Positions 9,868-18,197 of a stretch of DNA of 64,000 bases are shown in pieces. Each line of letters starts with the position of its first letter. The first letter of the stretch is position 1. The DNA is from Streptomyces sp. MMBL 11-1 (GTDB lineage Bacteria; Actinomycetota; Actinomycetes; Streptomycetales; Streptomycetaceae). A program made the translations under genes and the position numbers. The notes under the pieces were generated by a model. It was not told where the DNA came from and searched no databases. It saw only the letters and a program-made list of their open reading frames with translations. The stretch covers positions 6,513,001 through 6,577,000 of the forward strand of contig NZ_CP117709.1 of assembly GCF_028622875.1 (NCBI RefSeq), read 5' to 3'.

Positions 9868-10267
9868 ACCACACGGCCTTGCCGTGCTCCGTGGTGCGGT
9901 GACCGCAGGCGGAGCTGAGGGTCCGGATCAGCAGCAGGCCGCGGCCGTGCTCCTGCCAGGGATCGACCTCACAGCCCGGCTGCGGCCGCGACAGATCGCC
10001 CGGCGGGGCGGGGTCGCGGTCGTGCACCTCGACCTGGCATCCGGTGGGCAGCAGCTCCACGACCAGCTCGATGGGCTCACCGCCCAGCGTGTGCTCGACG
10101 GCGTTGGCCACCAGCTCGGCGGTCAGCAGCTCGGCGGTGTCGCTGTCGGCCGGGGCGTCGATGTCCGACAGCGCCGTACGGATGAGAGCGCGGGCGATCG
10201 GCACGGCCGCGGTGGAGTGCGGCAGGGCGATGCGCCAGGAGGCGGGGACGGGGACGTCGGGCGGCAC
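9818..10267 (-). CDS. ATP-binding protein of the anti-sigma regulatory (HATPase_c) family
   Basis: Predicted 149-residue single-domain GHKL ATPase related to RsbW/SpoIIAB anti-sigma factors, very common in Streptomyces. The N-box is ELVANAVEHTLGG (about 50-62) and the G-box is WQEHGRGLLLIRTL (about 103-116). Such proteins usually bind a sigma factor or anti-anti-sigma partner and may phosphorylate the latter; no partner gene is adjacent. It has no transmembrane segment. The 3' end overlaps the permease gene tail-to-tail by 50 nt, so the two transcripts are partly antisense. Confidence 0.85.
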   Translation of the reverse strand: MPPDVPVPASWRIALPHSTAAVPIARALIRTALSDIDAPADSDTAELLTAELVANAVEHTLGGEPIELVVELLPTGCQVEVHDRDPAPPGDLSRPQPGCEVDPWQEHGRGLLLIRTLSSACGHRTTEHGKAVWFTLPAIPAQPGPSPGS

Positions 10268-10549
10268 GGCGGGGTTTCCGTTCGGGAGCGGGTCTTCCTC
10301 GAAGCGGGAGGTCTCGACTTCTGGGGTTCACGCGGTACTGGTGTCGGGACTTCCTGGTTTCCACCTTACGAACCGCTCCGGGCCGGCCATAGAGGCGGTC
10401 GGCCGGAGCAAAGGGGACTTTCGCCACAACGGTCTCACGGAGCTGTATGGCGATCTCGTGACGGCGGTCACGTAAGGGTGATAACTTCGAAGGCGGAACG
10501 CGACCCGCGCACGGCCGACGCCGGCCCGATCGCCGAAGGGGACCCCTCC
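10268..10549. promoter_or_regulatory. Divergent promoter region between the ATPase and crotonase genes
   Basis: This 282-nt non-coding stretch holds both start regions. Towards the crotonase there is a plausible promoter: -35 GTGACG at 10458-10463, an 18-nt spacer, and -10 TAACTT at 10482-10487. The -35 lies inside an inverted repeat described separately. No small gene is apparent. Confidence 0.5.
10458..10471. promoter_or_regulatory. Candidate PaaX-type operator (crotonase promoter)
   Basis: GTGACGGCGGTCAC is an inverted repeat with 5-bp arms and a 4-bp centre. It covers the likely -35 of the crotonase promoter. A closely related copy, GTGACGGTAGTCAA, lies at 16864-16877 over the ligase promoter of the same cluster. 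The shared site and the PaaX gene between them make a common repressor the simplest explanation. Confidence 0.55.
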
Positions 10550-11377
10550 ATGAGCCCGTTTCCCAGCTCGGCCCCGAGCACCGAGGAATGGCGTCATCTG
10601 CGGCTGACCCGGGACGACGGTGTGGCCACTGTCACATTCGCCCGCCCCGAGAAACTCAACGCGCTCACCTTCGGCGCCTACGCCGATCTCCGCGACCTCC
10701 TCGCCGAGCTCTCCCGGGAACGTTCCGTCCGCGCCCTGGTCCTCGCCGGCGAGGGGCGCGGCTTCTGCTCCGGCGGCGACGTCGACGAGATCATCGGCGC
10801 CACCCTGGCCATGGACACCGCGCAGCTCCTCGACTTCAACCGGATGACCGGCCAGGTCGTCCGGGCCCTGCGGGAGTGCCCCTTCCCGGTCGTCGCCGCC
10901 GTCCATGGCGTCGCCGCCGGAGCCGGTGCCGTGCTGGCCCTGGCGGCGGACTTCCGGATCGCCGACCCGTCGGCCCGCTTCTCCTTCCTCTTCACCCGGG
11001 TCGGCCTCTCCGGCGGGGACATGGGCGCGGCCTACCTGCTGCCCCGGGTCGTCGGCCTCGGCCACGCCACCCGGCTCCTGATGCTCGGGGACGCCGTCCG
11101 CGCCCCCGAGGCGGAGCGGATCGGGCTGATCAGCGAGCTGGCCGAGGAAGGGCAGGCGGACGAGTGCGCCGCCGAGCTGGCCCGCCGCCTCGCCGACGGC
11201 CCGGCCCTCGCGCTCGCCCAGACCAAGGCGCTGCTCACCGCCGAGCTGGACATGCCGCTGGCCGCCTCCGTCGAGCTGGACGCCAACACCCAGGCCCTCC
11301 TGATGCACGGCGAGGACTACGCCGAGTTCCACGCCGCCTTCACCGAGAAGCGCCCCCCGAAGTGGCAGGGGAGGTAG
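10550..11377 (+). CDS. Enoyl-CoA hydratase/isomerase (crotonase) family protein
   Basis: Predicted 275-residue crotonase-fold acyl-CoA enzyme. The oxyanion-hole segments are GRGFCSGGDVDE (about 65-76) and HGVAAGAGAVLALAADFRI. At the position where classical hydratases carry the second catalytic glutamate, this protein has FTRVGLSGGDMGAAYLLPRVVG, so its reaction may differ from plain enoyl-CoA hydration. The start is the ATG after a GAAGGGG ribosome site. The next gene begins 5 nt after the stop, so the two are co-transcribed. In context it probably acts on ring-reduced or ring-opened CoA thioesters made by that neighbour. Confidence 0.85.
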   Translation: MSPFPSSAPSTEEWRHLRLTRDDGVATVTFARPEKLNALTFGAYADLRDLLAELSRERSVRALVLAGEGRGFCSGGDVDEIIGATLAMDTAQLLDFNRMTGQVVRALRECPFPVVAAVHGVAAGAGAVLALAADFRIADPSARFSFLFTRVGLSGGDMGAAYLLPRVVGLGHATRLLMLGDAVRAPEAERIGLISELAEEGQADECAAELARRLADGPALALAQTKALLTAELDMPLAASVELDANTQALLMHGEDYAEFHAAFTEKRPPKWQGR

Positions 11378-11382
11378 CCGCC

Positions 11383-13719
11383 GTGCCGGCCCCCGAAGCC
11401 GTCCCGCACCCGGACGCGGCGACCGCCCCGCGCCGGGGCCCCTCGTCCGTGCGTCGGATCGCGGTCATCGGCGGCGGCCCCGGCGGGCTCTTCGCCGCGG
11501 CCCTCCTCAAACGGCTCGACCCGGACCGCACGGTCACCGTCTTCGAGCGCAACGCCCCCGACGACACCTTCGGCTTCGGCGTCGTCCTCTCCGACGAGAC
11601 CCTCGGTGGCATCGAACACGCCGACCCCGAGGTCCACCGTGCCCTCGTCCGTGAGTTCGTCCGCTGGGACACCATCGACATCGTCCACCGGGGCCGGACC
11701 CACACCTCCGGCGGCCACGGCTTCGCCGCCCTCGGCCGCCGCCGGCTCCTGGAGATCCTGCACGCGCGCTGCGCCGGCCTCGGCGTCGACCTCCGCTTCC
11801 GCACCCCGGCCCCGCCCGCCGCCGAGCTCGCCGCCCACCACGACCTGGTCATCGCCGCCGACGGGGTGCACAGCGCCACCCGTGCCGCGCACGCCGACGC
11901 CTTCGGACCGGACATCACCGAACACCGCAACCGCTACATCTGGCTCGCCGCCGACTTCGCACTCGACGCCTTCCGCTTCGAGATCGCCGAAACCCCGTAC
12001 GGCGTCATGCAGTTGCACGGATACCCGTACGCGGCGGACGCCTCCACCGTCATCGTCGAGATGCGCGAGGAGGTCTGGCGCGCCGCGGGGCTCGACACCT
12101 GCGACCCGGCCGAATCCACCGCCCGCTGCGCCAAGTTCTTCACCGAAGCCCTCGACGGCCGCCCCCTGCGCTCCAACCGGTCCTCCTGGCTCGCCTTCCG
12201 CACGGTCACCAACTCCCGCTGGTCGCACGGCAACACCGTGCTCATCGGCGACGCCGCCCACACCGCCCACTTCTCCATCGGCTCCGGCACCAAGCTCGCC
12301 GTCGAGGACGCCCTCGCGCTGGCCGCCTGCGTCGAGGAACAGCCGGACCTGCCGACGGCCCTCGCCGCGTACGAGGCCGAGCGCCGCCCGGTCGTCGCCT
12401 CCACCCAGCGCGCCGCCGCCGCCAGTCTGCGCTGGTTCGAGGAGCTGGCCACCTACGTGGACCAGCCGCCCCGGCGCTTCGCGTTCAACCTGCTCACCCG
12501 CAGCCGCCGGGTCACCCACGACAACCTCCGCCTGCGCGACGGCTCGTTCACCGCCGCCGTCGAGGAGGAGTTCGGCTGCCCGCCGGACACCCCGCCGATG
12601 TTCACCCCGCTGCGCCTGCGCGGCCTCGAACTGCGCAACCGCGTCGTCGTCTCACCCATGGACATGTACTCCGCCACCGGCGGGCTGCCCGCCGACTTCC
12701 ACCTCGTCCACCTCGGGGCCCGCGCACTCGGCGGCGCCGGACTCACCATGACCGAGATGGTCTGCGTCAGCCCCGAAGGCCGCATCACCCCCGGCTGCAC
12801 CGGCCTGTGGAACGACGAACAGGCCACCGCCTGGCGGCGGATCACCGACTTCGTCCACACCTCCGCGCCCGGCGCCGCCATCGGCGTGCAGCTCGGCCAC
12901 TCCGGCCGCAAGGGCTCCACGAAGCTAATGTGGGAAGGCATCGACCAGCCTCTGGAGACCGGCAACTGGCCGCTGACGGCCGCCTCCCCGCTCCCGTACG
13001 AGCCCGGCGTCAGCCAGGTCCCGACGGAGCTGGACCGAACCGGAATGCTCACCGTACGCGAGCAGTTCGTGTCGGCCGCCCGGCGTGCCGCCGACAGCGG
13101 CTTCGATCTCCTCGAACTCCACTGCGCCCACGGCTACCTGCTCTCCGGCTTCCTCTCCCCGCTCACCAACCGCCGCACCGACGCGCACGGCGGATCACCG
13201 GAGGCGAGACTCCGCTTCCCCCTCGAAGTCTTCGACGCCGTACGCGAAGTCTGGCCGCGGGAAAGGCCGATGACCGTGCGGATCTCCGCCACCGACTGGG
13301 CCGAGGGCGGCACCGACGCCGAGGACGCCGTCACGATCGCCCGCGCCTTCGCCGACCACGGGGCCGACGCCATCGACGTCTCCACCGGCCAGGTCGTGGC
13401 CGAGGAGCGCCCCGAGTACGGCCGCTCCTACCAGACCCCGTACGCCGACCGGATCCGCAACACCGTCGGCGTCCCCGTCATCGCGGTCGGCGCGATCTCC
13501 TCCTGGGACGACGTCAACTCCCTGCTGCTGGCGGGCCGCGCCGATCTCTGCGCCCTGGCCCGCCCCCATCTGTACGACCCGCACTGGACCCTGCACGCGG
13601 CGGCCGAACAGGGTTACACCGGCCCCGGCGCTCCCTGGCCCCTTCCGTACGGTGCGGGCAGCCGCCCCCCGCCCACCGGCCGCGCCGACGGACCGAAGCC
13701 CCGGCTCAGGCCGGGCTGA
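11383..13719 (+). CDS. Fused flavin monooxygenase / Old Yellow Enzyme reductase (salicylyl-CoA 5-hydroxylase or 2-aminobenzoyl-CoA monooxygenase/reductase type)
   Basis: Predicted 778-residue two-domain flavoenzyme. Residues about 20-400 are an FAD-dependent aromatic hydroxylase, with GGGPGG near residue 30 and a GDAAHTAHFSIGSGTKLAVED motif near 290. Residues about 405-760 are an NADH:flavin oxidoreductase of the Old Yellow Enzyme type (VSPMDMYSA, GVQLGHSGRKG, ELHCAHGYLLSGFLSP). The same fusion is known in 2-aminobenzoyl-CoA monooxygenase/reductase of Azoarcus and in proteins annotated as salicylyl-CoA 5-hydroxylase. It would hydroxylate, and perhaps reduce, an aromatic CoA thioester. The GTG start has GGGGAGG 8 nt upstream. 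The 3' end overlaps the convergent hypothetical gene by 14 nt. Confidence 0.9.
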   Translation: MPAPEAVPHPDAATAPRRGPSSVRRIAVIGGGPGGLFAAALLKRLDPDRTVTVFERNAPDDTFGFGVVLSDETLGGIEHADPEVHRALVREFVRWDTIDIVHRGRTHTSGGHGFAALGRRRLLEILHARCAGLGVDLRFRTPAPPAAELAAHHDLVIAADGVHSATRAAHADAFGPDITEHRNRYIWLAADFALDAFRFEIAETPYGVMQLHGYPYAADASTVIVEMREEVWRAAGLDTCDPAESTARCAKFFTEALDGRPLRSNRSSWLAFRTVTNSRWSHGNTVLIGDAAHTAHFSIGSGTKLAVEDALALAACVEEQPDLPTALAAYEAERRPVVASTQRAAAASLRWFEELATYVDQPPRRFAFNLLTRSRRVTHDNLRLRDGSFTAAVEEEFGCPPDTPPMFTPLRLRGLELRNRVVVSPMDMYSATGGLPADFHLVHLGARALGGAGLTMTEMVCVSPEGRITPGCTGLWNDEQATAWRRITDFVHTSAPGAAIGVQLGHSGRKGSTKLMWEGIDQPLETGNWPLTAASPLPYEPGVSQVPTELDRTGMLTVREQFVSAARRAADSGFDLLELHCAHGYLLSGFLSPLTNRRTDAHGGSPEARLRFPLEVFDAVREVWPRERPMTVRISATDWAEGGTDAEDAVTIARAFADHGADAIDVSTGQVVAEERPEYGRSYQTPYADRIRNTVGVPVIAVGAISSWDDVNSLLLAGRADLCALARPHLYDPHWTLHAAAEQGYTGPGAPWPLPYGAGSRPPPTGRADGPKPRLRPG

Positions 13720-14170
13720 GGCAGTCGTGGCAGCGGCAGGGGACCGGGTGCGGCGCGTCGCGCCAGTGCTCCTGGCGGTACCGCGGGGCCAGGCGCCCGA
13801 GCAGCGCGGCCAGTTCCTCGGCCTGCTCCCGCGTGGCCCATGACCCGTCGACGCCCGCCGCCGTCACGCGGCGCAACACCGCCGGGCTGTACACCGCGAC
13901 GGGCCGGAAGGTGTGGAGATTGCGGGTGGCCATGTCGATGGTGATGTACGCCCCGGTGTGCCGGCCGCGCCCGATGGTGGTCAACTGCTCGTGCCCCATG
14001 CCGCCATAGGTGCCGACGACGTGCACCTTCGACCCGCCCCGGTACGACTTGGTCCCCGGCCGCAGCTCCTGCCCGCCGTCCCCGTACCGCCGCCACCGCA
14101 CCACGTTCGCGGCGACGAGCCACAGCGGCTCCGTGGCCGCGGGCTCCTCGGTCCCCGGTCGCTCGCTCAT
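13706..14170 (-). CDS. Hypothetical protein with C-terminal cysteine cluster
   Basis: Predicted 154-residue soluble protein that I do not recognise. A proline/glutamate-rich N-terminus is followed by a conserved-looking core (LWLVAANVVRWRRYGDGGQELRPGTKS, here given only as a landmark in parts: VVRWRRYGDGG, GTYGGMGHEQLTTIGRGRHTG) and a C-terminal CRCHDC motif that could bind metal. Composition and third-position GC look like real coding sequence. ATG 14170 is chosen; an in-frame ATG at 14251 would add 27 residues. It lies downstream of paaX on the same strand, 132 nt away, and may be the last gene of that transcript or independent. Confidence 0.6.
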   Translation of the reverse strand: MSERPGTEEPAATEPLWLVAANVVRWRRYGDGGQELRPGTKSYRGGSKVHVVGTYGGMGHEQLTTIGRGRHTGAYITIDMATRNLHTFRPVAVYSPAVLRRVTAAGVDGSWATREQAEELAALLGRLAPRYRQEHWRDAPHPVPCRCHDCLSPA

Positions 14171-14251
14171 GGGTTCCATGATCACGGGCTCCGCCGTCAC
14201 GGGCTCCTCCTCAGCAGTGGCCTGTCCGCGTGGAGTCAGGCCATGCTTCAT

Positions 14252-14267
14252 CCTGCCCGTGGGCAGG
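14252..14267. promoter_or_regulatory. Inverted repeat between paaX and the hypothetical gene
   Basis: CCTGCCC, a 2-nt centre, then GGGCAGG. It lies in the gap after the paaX stop and upstream of the hypothetical gene. Its loop is too short for an ordinary terminator, so an operator is more likely. Function unknown. Confidence 0.3.
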
Positions 14268-14302
14268 GGGCCGGGGCACCTGGATTTCAGCCCCGGCGGG
14301 GG

Positions 14303-15124
14303 TCACGGCCGCACATAGCGCTCCCCGGCGTCCCGCAGCCGCTCGTGCAGCCGGCCGAACACCTCCGCCGACCGGCCGCCCGGCCAGTCCGCGGGCAGCA
14401 GCTCCGACGGCAGACCCGGGTCCGCGTACGGGAGTTGCCGCCACGAGTCCAGGGCCAGCAGATAGTCCCGGTAGGCGGTCTGCGGGCGGGGCGCGTCACC
14501 GGTGCCCCCGGACGTCTCCCAGTCCCGCAGCACCGGCTCGTGCAGTTCCAGGAACTCGTGGTGCAGGCGCGCCACCGCCGCCAGGTCCCACCAGCGGGCC
14601 ACCGCCTCGCGGGTGGCGGCGAAACCGAGGTGCTTGCCGCGGAAGAGGTCCACGTACGGGGCGAGTCCGAGCCGCTCCAAGGTGTGCCGGGTCTCCTCGT
14701 ACAGCCCCGCCGGCGCGATCCACACCCCGGGCGCGGCCGTGCCGAAGCCCAGCCGGGCCAGCCGGGAGCGCAGCAGATGGCGCTTGCTGCGCTCCGCCTC
14801 GGGCACGGAGAACACCGCGAGCACCCAGCCTTCGGAGAGCCGCGGCGCACGCCGCCGGTAGATCCGCCGGTCGCCGTCGTCCAGCAGTTGCCGGGCGTCC
14901 GGCGACAGCGCGTACCCCGCCGAACCGTCCGCCGCGCGGGCGGCCACCAGCAGCCCGCGCCGCTTCAGCCGCGAGACGCAGGAGCGTACGGAGGGGGCGT
15001 CGACGCCGACGGCGTGCAGCAGACGGATCAGCTCCGACACCGCGAACGGGGCGCCGTCCGCTGGGCGGCCGTAGGCGCCGTAGAGCGTGACGATCAGGGA
15101 ACGGGGGGTGCGCAACTCGGCCAC
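14303..15124 (-). CDS. PaaX-family transcriptional regulator
   Basis: Predicted 273-residue repressor of the PaaX family, whose founding member controls phenylacetyl-CoA catabolism and responds to the aryl-CoA. The N-terminal winged helix-turn-helix starts TPRSLIVTLYGAYGRP and continues with APSVRSCVSRLKRRGLL. The PaaX central and C-terminal regions follow (RLSEGWVLAVFSVPE, LGFGTAAPGVWIAP, LRDAGERYVRP). It starts 9 nt after the stop of the CoA ligase, so the regulator and the enzyme making its likely effector are one operon. It is the obvious candidate to bind the paired palindromes at 10458 and 16864. Confidence 0.9.
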   Translation of the reverse strand: MAELRTPRSLIVTLYGAYGRPADGAPFAVSELIRLLHAVGVDAPSVRSCVSRLKRRGLLVAARAADGSAGYALSPDARQLLDDGDRRIYRRRAPRLSEGWVLAVFSVPEAERSKRHLLRSRLARLGFGTAAPGVWIAPAGLYEETRHTLERLGLAPYVDLFRGKHLGFAATREAVARWWDLAAVARLHHEFLELHEPVLRDWETSGGTGDAPRPQTAYRDYLLALDSWRQLPYADPGLPSELLPADWPGGRSAEVFGRLHERLRDAGERYVRP

Positions 15125-15133
15125 GTGATCACT

Positions 15134-16822
15134 CTAGGGGTGCTGGTCCCGTAGCAGGAACCGCTGGAGTTTGCCGGTGGCCGTGCGTGGCAGGGACTCC
15201 CGGAAGACGAAGACCCGCGGGCACTTGTGCGGCGCCAGGTGGGCCTTCATATGGGCGCGCAGCGCGTCCGCGGTCTGCTCCGAGCCCTCCCGCAGCACCA
15301 CGTGCGCCACCACGATCTCGCCGCGCAGTTCGTCCGTCCGGCCCACCACGGCGGCCTCCGCGACCTCCGGATGACGCAGCAGGGCGTCCTCCACCTCGGG
15401 GCCCGCGATGTTGTAGCCGGAGGAGATGATCATGTCGTCGGCGCGGGCCACGTAGCGGAAGTAGCCGTCCGGTTCGCGGACGAAGGTGTCGCCGGTCATG
15501 TTCCAGCCGTTCCGGACGTACTCCGTCTGCCGCGGGTCGGAGAGGTAGCGGCAGCCGACCGGGCCGCGTACGGCCAGCAGCCCCGCCTCGCCGTCGGGCA
15601 GTTCGTCCCCGCGCTCGTCCACCACGCGGGCCTGCCAGCCCGGCACGGGCACCCCCGTCGTGCCCGGCCGGATCGCGTCGTCGGCGGCGGAGATGAAGAT
15701 GTGGAGCAGTTCGGTGGCCCCGATGCCGTTGATGATGCGCAGGCCCGTCGCCTCGTACCAGGCCCGCCAGGTCGCCGCCGGCAGGTTCTCCCCCGCGGAC
15801 ACGCAGCGGCGCAGCGCCGAGAGGTCGTGGCCGTCCAGCTGCCCGAGCATCGTGCGGTAGGCCGTCGGCGCGGTGAACAGCACCGAGACCCGGTGCCGGA
15901 CCAGGGCGGGCAGCAGCTGCCGGGGGCCCGCCTGCTCCATCAGCAGCGTCGAGGCCCCGGCCCGCAGCGGGAAGACCAGCAGCCCGCCCAGGCCGAACGT
16001 GAAGCCCAGCGGCGGACTGCCCGCGAACACGTCGTCGGCCGAGGGGCGCAGCACGTGCCGGGAGAAGGTGTCGGCGATGGCCAGGAGGTCCCGGTGCAGA
16101 TGCATGCAGCCCTTGGGGCGTCCGGTGGTCCCCGAGGTGAACGCGATGAGCGCGACCTCGTCGGCGGCCGTGTCCACCGCCCGGTACGGACCGGTCCTGG
16201 ACGCGGCCAGCCGGGTCAGGTCCCCGGGCGCGTCCTCGCCGAACAGGGTGGTCCGCAGGCCGTCCACGTCCGCCTCGGCCAGATCCCGCACCGAACGGGC
16301 GTCGCACAGCGCGTGGCTGATCCGCGCCAGTGAGCAGATGGTGGCCAGCTCCGTCGCGCGCGCCTGCGCCAGTACGGTGACGGCGACCGCGCCCGCCTTC
16401 ATGACGGCGAGCCAGCAGGCGGCCAGCCAGGGAGTGGTCGGCCCGCGCAGCAGCACCCGGTTGCCCGGCACCACGCCCAGGTCCTCCGTCAGCACATGGG
16501 CGATGCGGTCCACCGTCTCCCGCAGTTCGCCGTAGCTCCAGACGCTTCCGTCGCCGGAGCGCAGCGCCGGGCGGTCGGCGCCCCGTGCCTCGACGGTGCG
16601 GTCGAGCAGTTCGTGCCCGCAGTTCAGCCGGTCGGGGTAGCGAGGCGCGGGGTCCTCCAGGAGGAGCTTCGGCCACTGTTCCGGCGGCGGGAGGTGGTCG
16701 CGCGTGAAGGTGTCGGCGTGGGCGCCCGCGGCGGGCCCGGACGGCTCGGGATGCGCGCCGGGGACGCGTACGGACGCGTCGGCGGCGGCAGTGGGCGTGT
16801 TCGGCGAGGAATTCGGCTCCAT
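15134..16822 (-). CDS. Aryl-CoA ligase (AMP-binding; 2-aminobenzoate/benzoate-CoA ligase-like)
   Basis: Predicted 562-residue acyl-adenylate-forming enzyme that activates an aromatic acid with ATP and CoA. The AMP-binding P-loop is FTSGTTGRPKGCMH (about 228-241), A5 is NGIGATELLH, A7 is NMTGDTF, A8 is DDMIISSGYNIAGPEVE, and the catalytic lysine is in PRTATGKLQRF near the C-terminus. The stretches around the substrate pocket (SPPLGFTFGLGGLLVFPL) resemble benzoate and 2-aminobenzoate CoA ligases. An AAGGGGG ribosome site precedes the ATG. The promoter carries the candidate PaaX operator. It is probably the entry enzyme of the aromatic pathway in this cluster. Confidence 0.88.
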   Translation of the reverse strand: MEPNSSPNTPTAAADASVRVPGAHPEPSGPAAGAHADTFTRDHLPPPEQWPKLLLEDPAPRYPDRLNCGHELLDRTVEARGADRPALRSGDGSVWSYGELRETVDRIAHVLTEDLGVVPGNRVLLRGPTTPWLAACWLAVMKAGAVAVTVLAQARATELATICSLARISHALCDARSVRDLAEADVDGLRTTLFGEDAPGDLTRLAASRTGPYRAVDTAADEVALIAFTSGTTGRPKGCMHLHRDLLAIADTFSRHVLRPSADDVFAGSPPLGFTFGLGGLLVFPLRAGASTLLMEQAGPRQLLPALVRHRVSVLFTAPTAYRTMLGQLDGHDLSALRRCVSAGENLPAATWRAWYEATGLRIINGIGATELLHIFISAADDAIRPGTTGVPVPGWQARVVDERGDELPDGEAGLLAVRGPVGCRYLSDPRQTEYVRNGWNMTGDTFVREPDGYFRYVARADDMIISSGYNIAGPEVEDALLRHPEVAEAAVVGRTDELRGEIVVAHVVLREGSEQTADALRAHMKAHLAPHKCPRVFVFRESLPRTATGKLQRFLLRDQHP

Positions 16823-16849
16823 GAAGGATCGCCCCCTTGTCGCCTTTGG

Positions 16850-16877
16850 AGCGTATCGTTTGAGTGACGGTAGTCAA
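16850..16877 (-). promoter_or_regulatory. Ligase-paaX promoter with overlapping candidate PaaX operator
   Basis: On the minus strand, -35 TTGACT (16877-16872), a 16-nt spacer and -10 TACGCT (16855-16850) lead to the ligase start. The + strand palindrome GTGACGGTAGTCAA (16864-16877) covers the -35 and spacer. It matches the crotonase operator at 12 of 14 positions or nearly so (GTGACGG common, GTCA common). Confidence 0.55.
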
Positions 16878-16918
16878 CGGTCCGCGATAAGACATGACGT
16901 GCGATGCGACGAGATGTC

Positions 16919-16952
16919 ACGCGACGCGACAGGGCACGCGACACGACGCGAC
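16919..16952. repeat. Four ACGCGAC direct repeats in the divergent promoter region
   Basis: ACGCGAC occurs at 16919, 16924 (overlapping), 16936 and 16946, all on the + strand just ahead of the acyl-CoA dehydrogenase ribosome site. They may form a binding array for a second regulator, or be simple-sequence expansion. Confidence 0.5.
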
Positions 16953-16967
16953 AAGAGAGGCGCCGCC

Positions 16968-18197
16968 ATGACGGCATTCTCCCTCGAACCGGAACAAACC
17001 GCCTGGTGCGAAGAGCTCCGCACCCTCGCCGTGCGGGAGCTGCGCCCGCTGGCGGAGAAAGGAGAGCCCGGGCGCGTCAACCGCCCGCTGCTGGCCGCTC
17101 TCGGCGAGTCGGGTCTCCTCGGCCGGATGCTGGGCTCCGGGGCGCTGGACCTGTGCCTGCTGCGCGAGTCCCTGGCCCGGGGCTGCACCGAGGCCGAGAC
17201 CGCCCTCGCCCTCCAGGGGCTCGGTACCACCCCGGTCGTCCAGGCGGGCACCCCCGCCCACCGCGAGCGCTGGCTCCCCGAGGTGCGGGCCGGGCGGGCC
17301 GTCGCGGCGTTCGCCCTGAGCGAGCCGGGTGCGGGCTCCGACGCGGCGGCCCTGGGCCTGGCCGCCGAGCACACCCCGGCCGGCTGGGCGCTCACCGGCG
17401 AGAAGTGCTGGATCTCCAACGCCCCCGAGGCCGACTTCGCCGTGGTCTTCGCCCGCACGACCCCCGGCGCCGGGTCCCGCGGCATCACCGCGTTCCTGGT
17501 CCCGTCCGACCGCCCCGGACTCACCGGCTCCGCCCTCGACATGCTCTCGCCGCACCCCATCGGCACCCTGGAGTTCGACGGCGTACCGGTCACCGCCGAC
17601 GATGTGCTCGGCGAGCCCGACCGGGGCTTCCGCGTCGCGATGAACACCCTCAACCTCTTCCGGCCCAGCGTCGGGGCGTTCGCCGTGGGGATGGCCCGCG
17701 CCGCCCTCGACGCGACCCTCGACCACACCGCCCACCGCACGGCGTTCGGCGGCCCGCTGAGCGACCTCCAGGCCGTCTCGCACCAGGTCGCGGAGATGGC
17801 CACCCGCACCGAGGCCGCCCGGCTCCTGGTGTACGCGGCGGCCGCGGCGTACGACGCGGGGGAGAGCGGCGTGCCGCGCCGGGCGGCGATGGCCAAGCTG
17901 TACGCCACCGAGACCGCACAGTACGTCGTCGACGCCGCCGTCCAGCTGCACGGCGCCCGGGCCCTGCGCCGGGGCCATCTGCTCGAACACCTCTACCGCG
18001 AGGTCCGCGCGCCGCGGATCTACGAGGGCGCGAGCGAGGTGCAGCGCGCCATCATCGCCAAGGAGCTGTACGCGAACGGCGCCCACCGGTCCGAGCCCGC
18101 CGCCGAGCAGCCCGCCGCTCAGCAGCCCGGCACCGGGCAGCCCGTGGCCCAGCAGCCCGTGGAGCCCGCGGGCCTCACCCAGGAGCCGCCCGCATGA
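16968..18197 (+). CDS. Acyl-CoA dehydrogenase
   Basis: Predicted 409-residue FAD enzyme that introduces an alpha-beta double bond into an acyl-CoA. The family signatures are FALSEPGAGSDAAAL (about 106-120), GEKCWISNAPEADFAVVF, and a C-terminal VQLHGARALRRGHLLEHLYREVRAPRIYEG block, quoted here only in part, with the expected catalytic Glu in RIYEGASEVQR. After the fold ends there is an unusual tail rich in Gln, Pro and Ala (AEQPAAQQPGTGQPVAQQPV) not seen in ordinary family members. The ATG has AGAGAGG upstream. It overlaps the next gene by ATGA. Divergent from the ligase, it should process the aliphatic CoA products of the same pathway. Confidence 0.88.
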   Translation: MTAFSLEPEQTAWCEELRTLAVRELRPLAEKGEPGRVNRPLLAALGESGLLGRMLGSGALDLCLLRESLARGCTEAETALALQGLGTTPVVQAGTPAHRERWLPEVRAGRAVAAFALSEPGAGSDAAALGLAAEHTPAGWALTGEKCWISNAPEADFAVVFARTTPGAGSRGITAFLVPSDRPGLTGSALDMLSPHPIGTLEFDGVPVTADDVLGEPDRGFRVAMNTLNLFRPSVGAFAVGMARAALDATLDHTAHRTAFGGPLSDLQAVSHQVAEMATRTEAARLLVYAAAAAYDAGESGVPRRAAMAKLYATETAQYVVDAAVQLHGARALRRGHLLEHLYREVRAPRIYEGASEVQRAIIAKELYANGAHRSEPAAEQPAAQQPGTGQPVAQQPVEPAGLTQEPPA

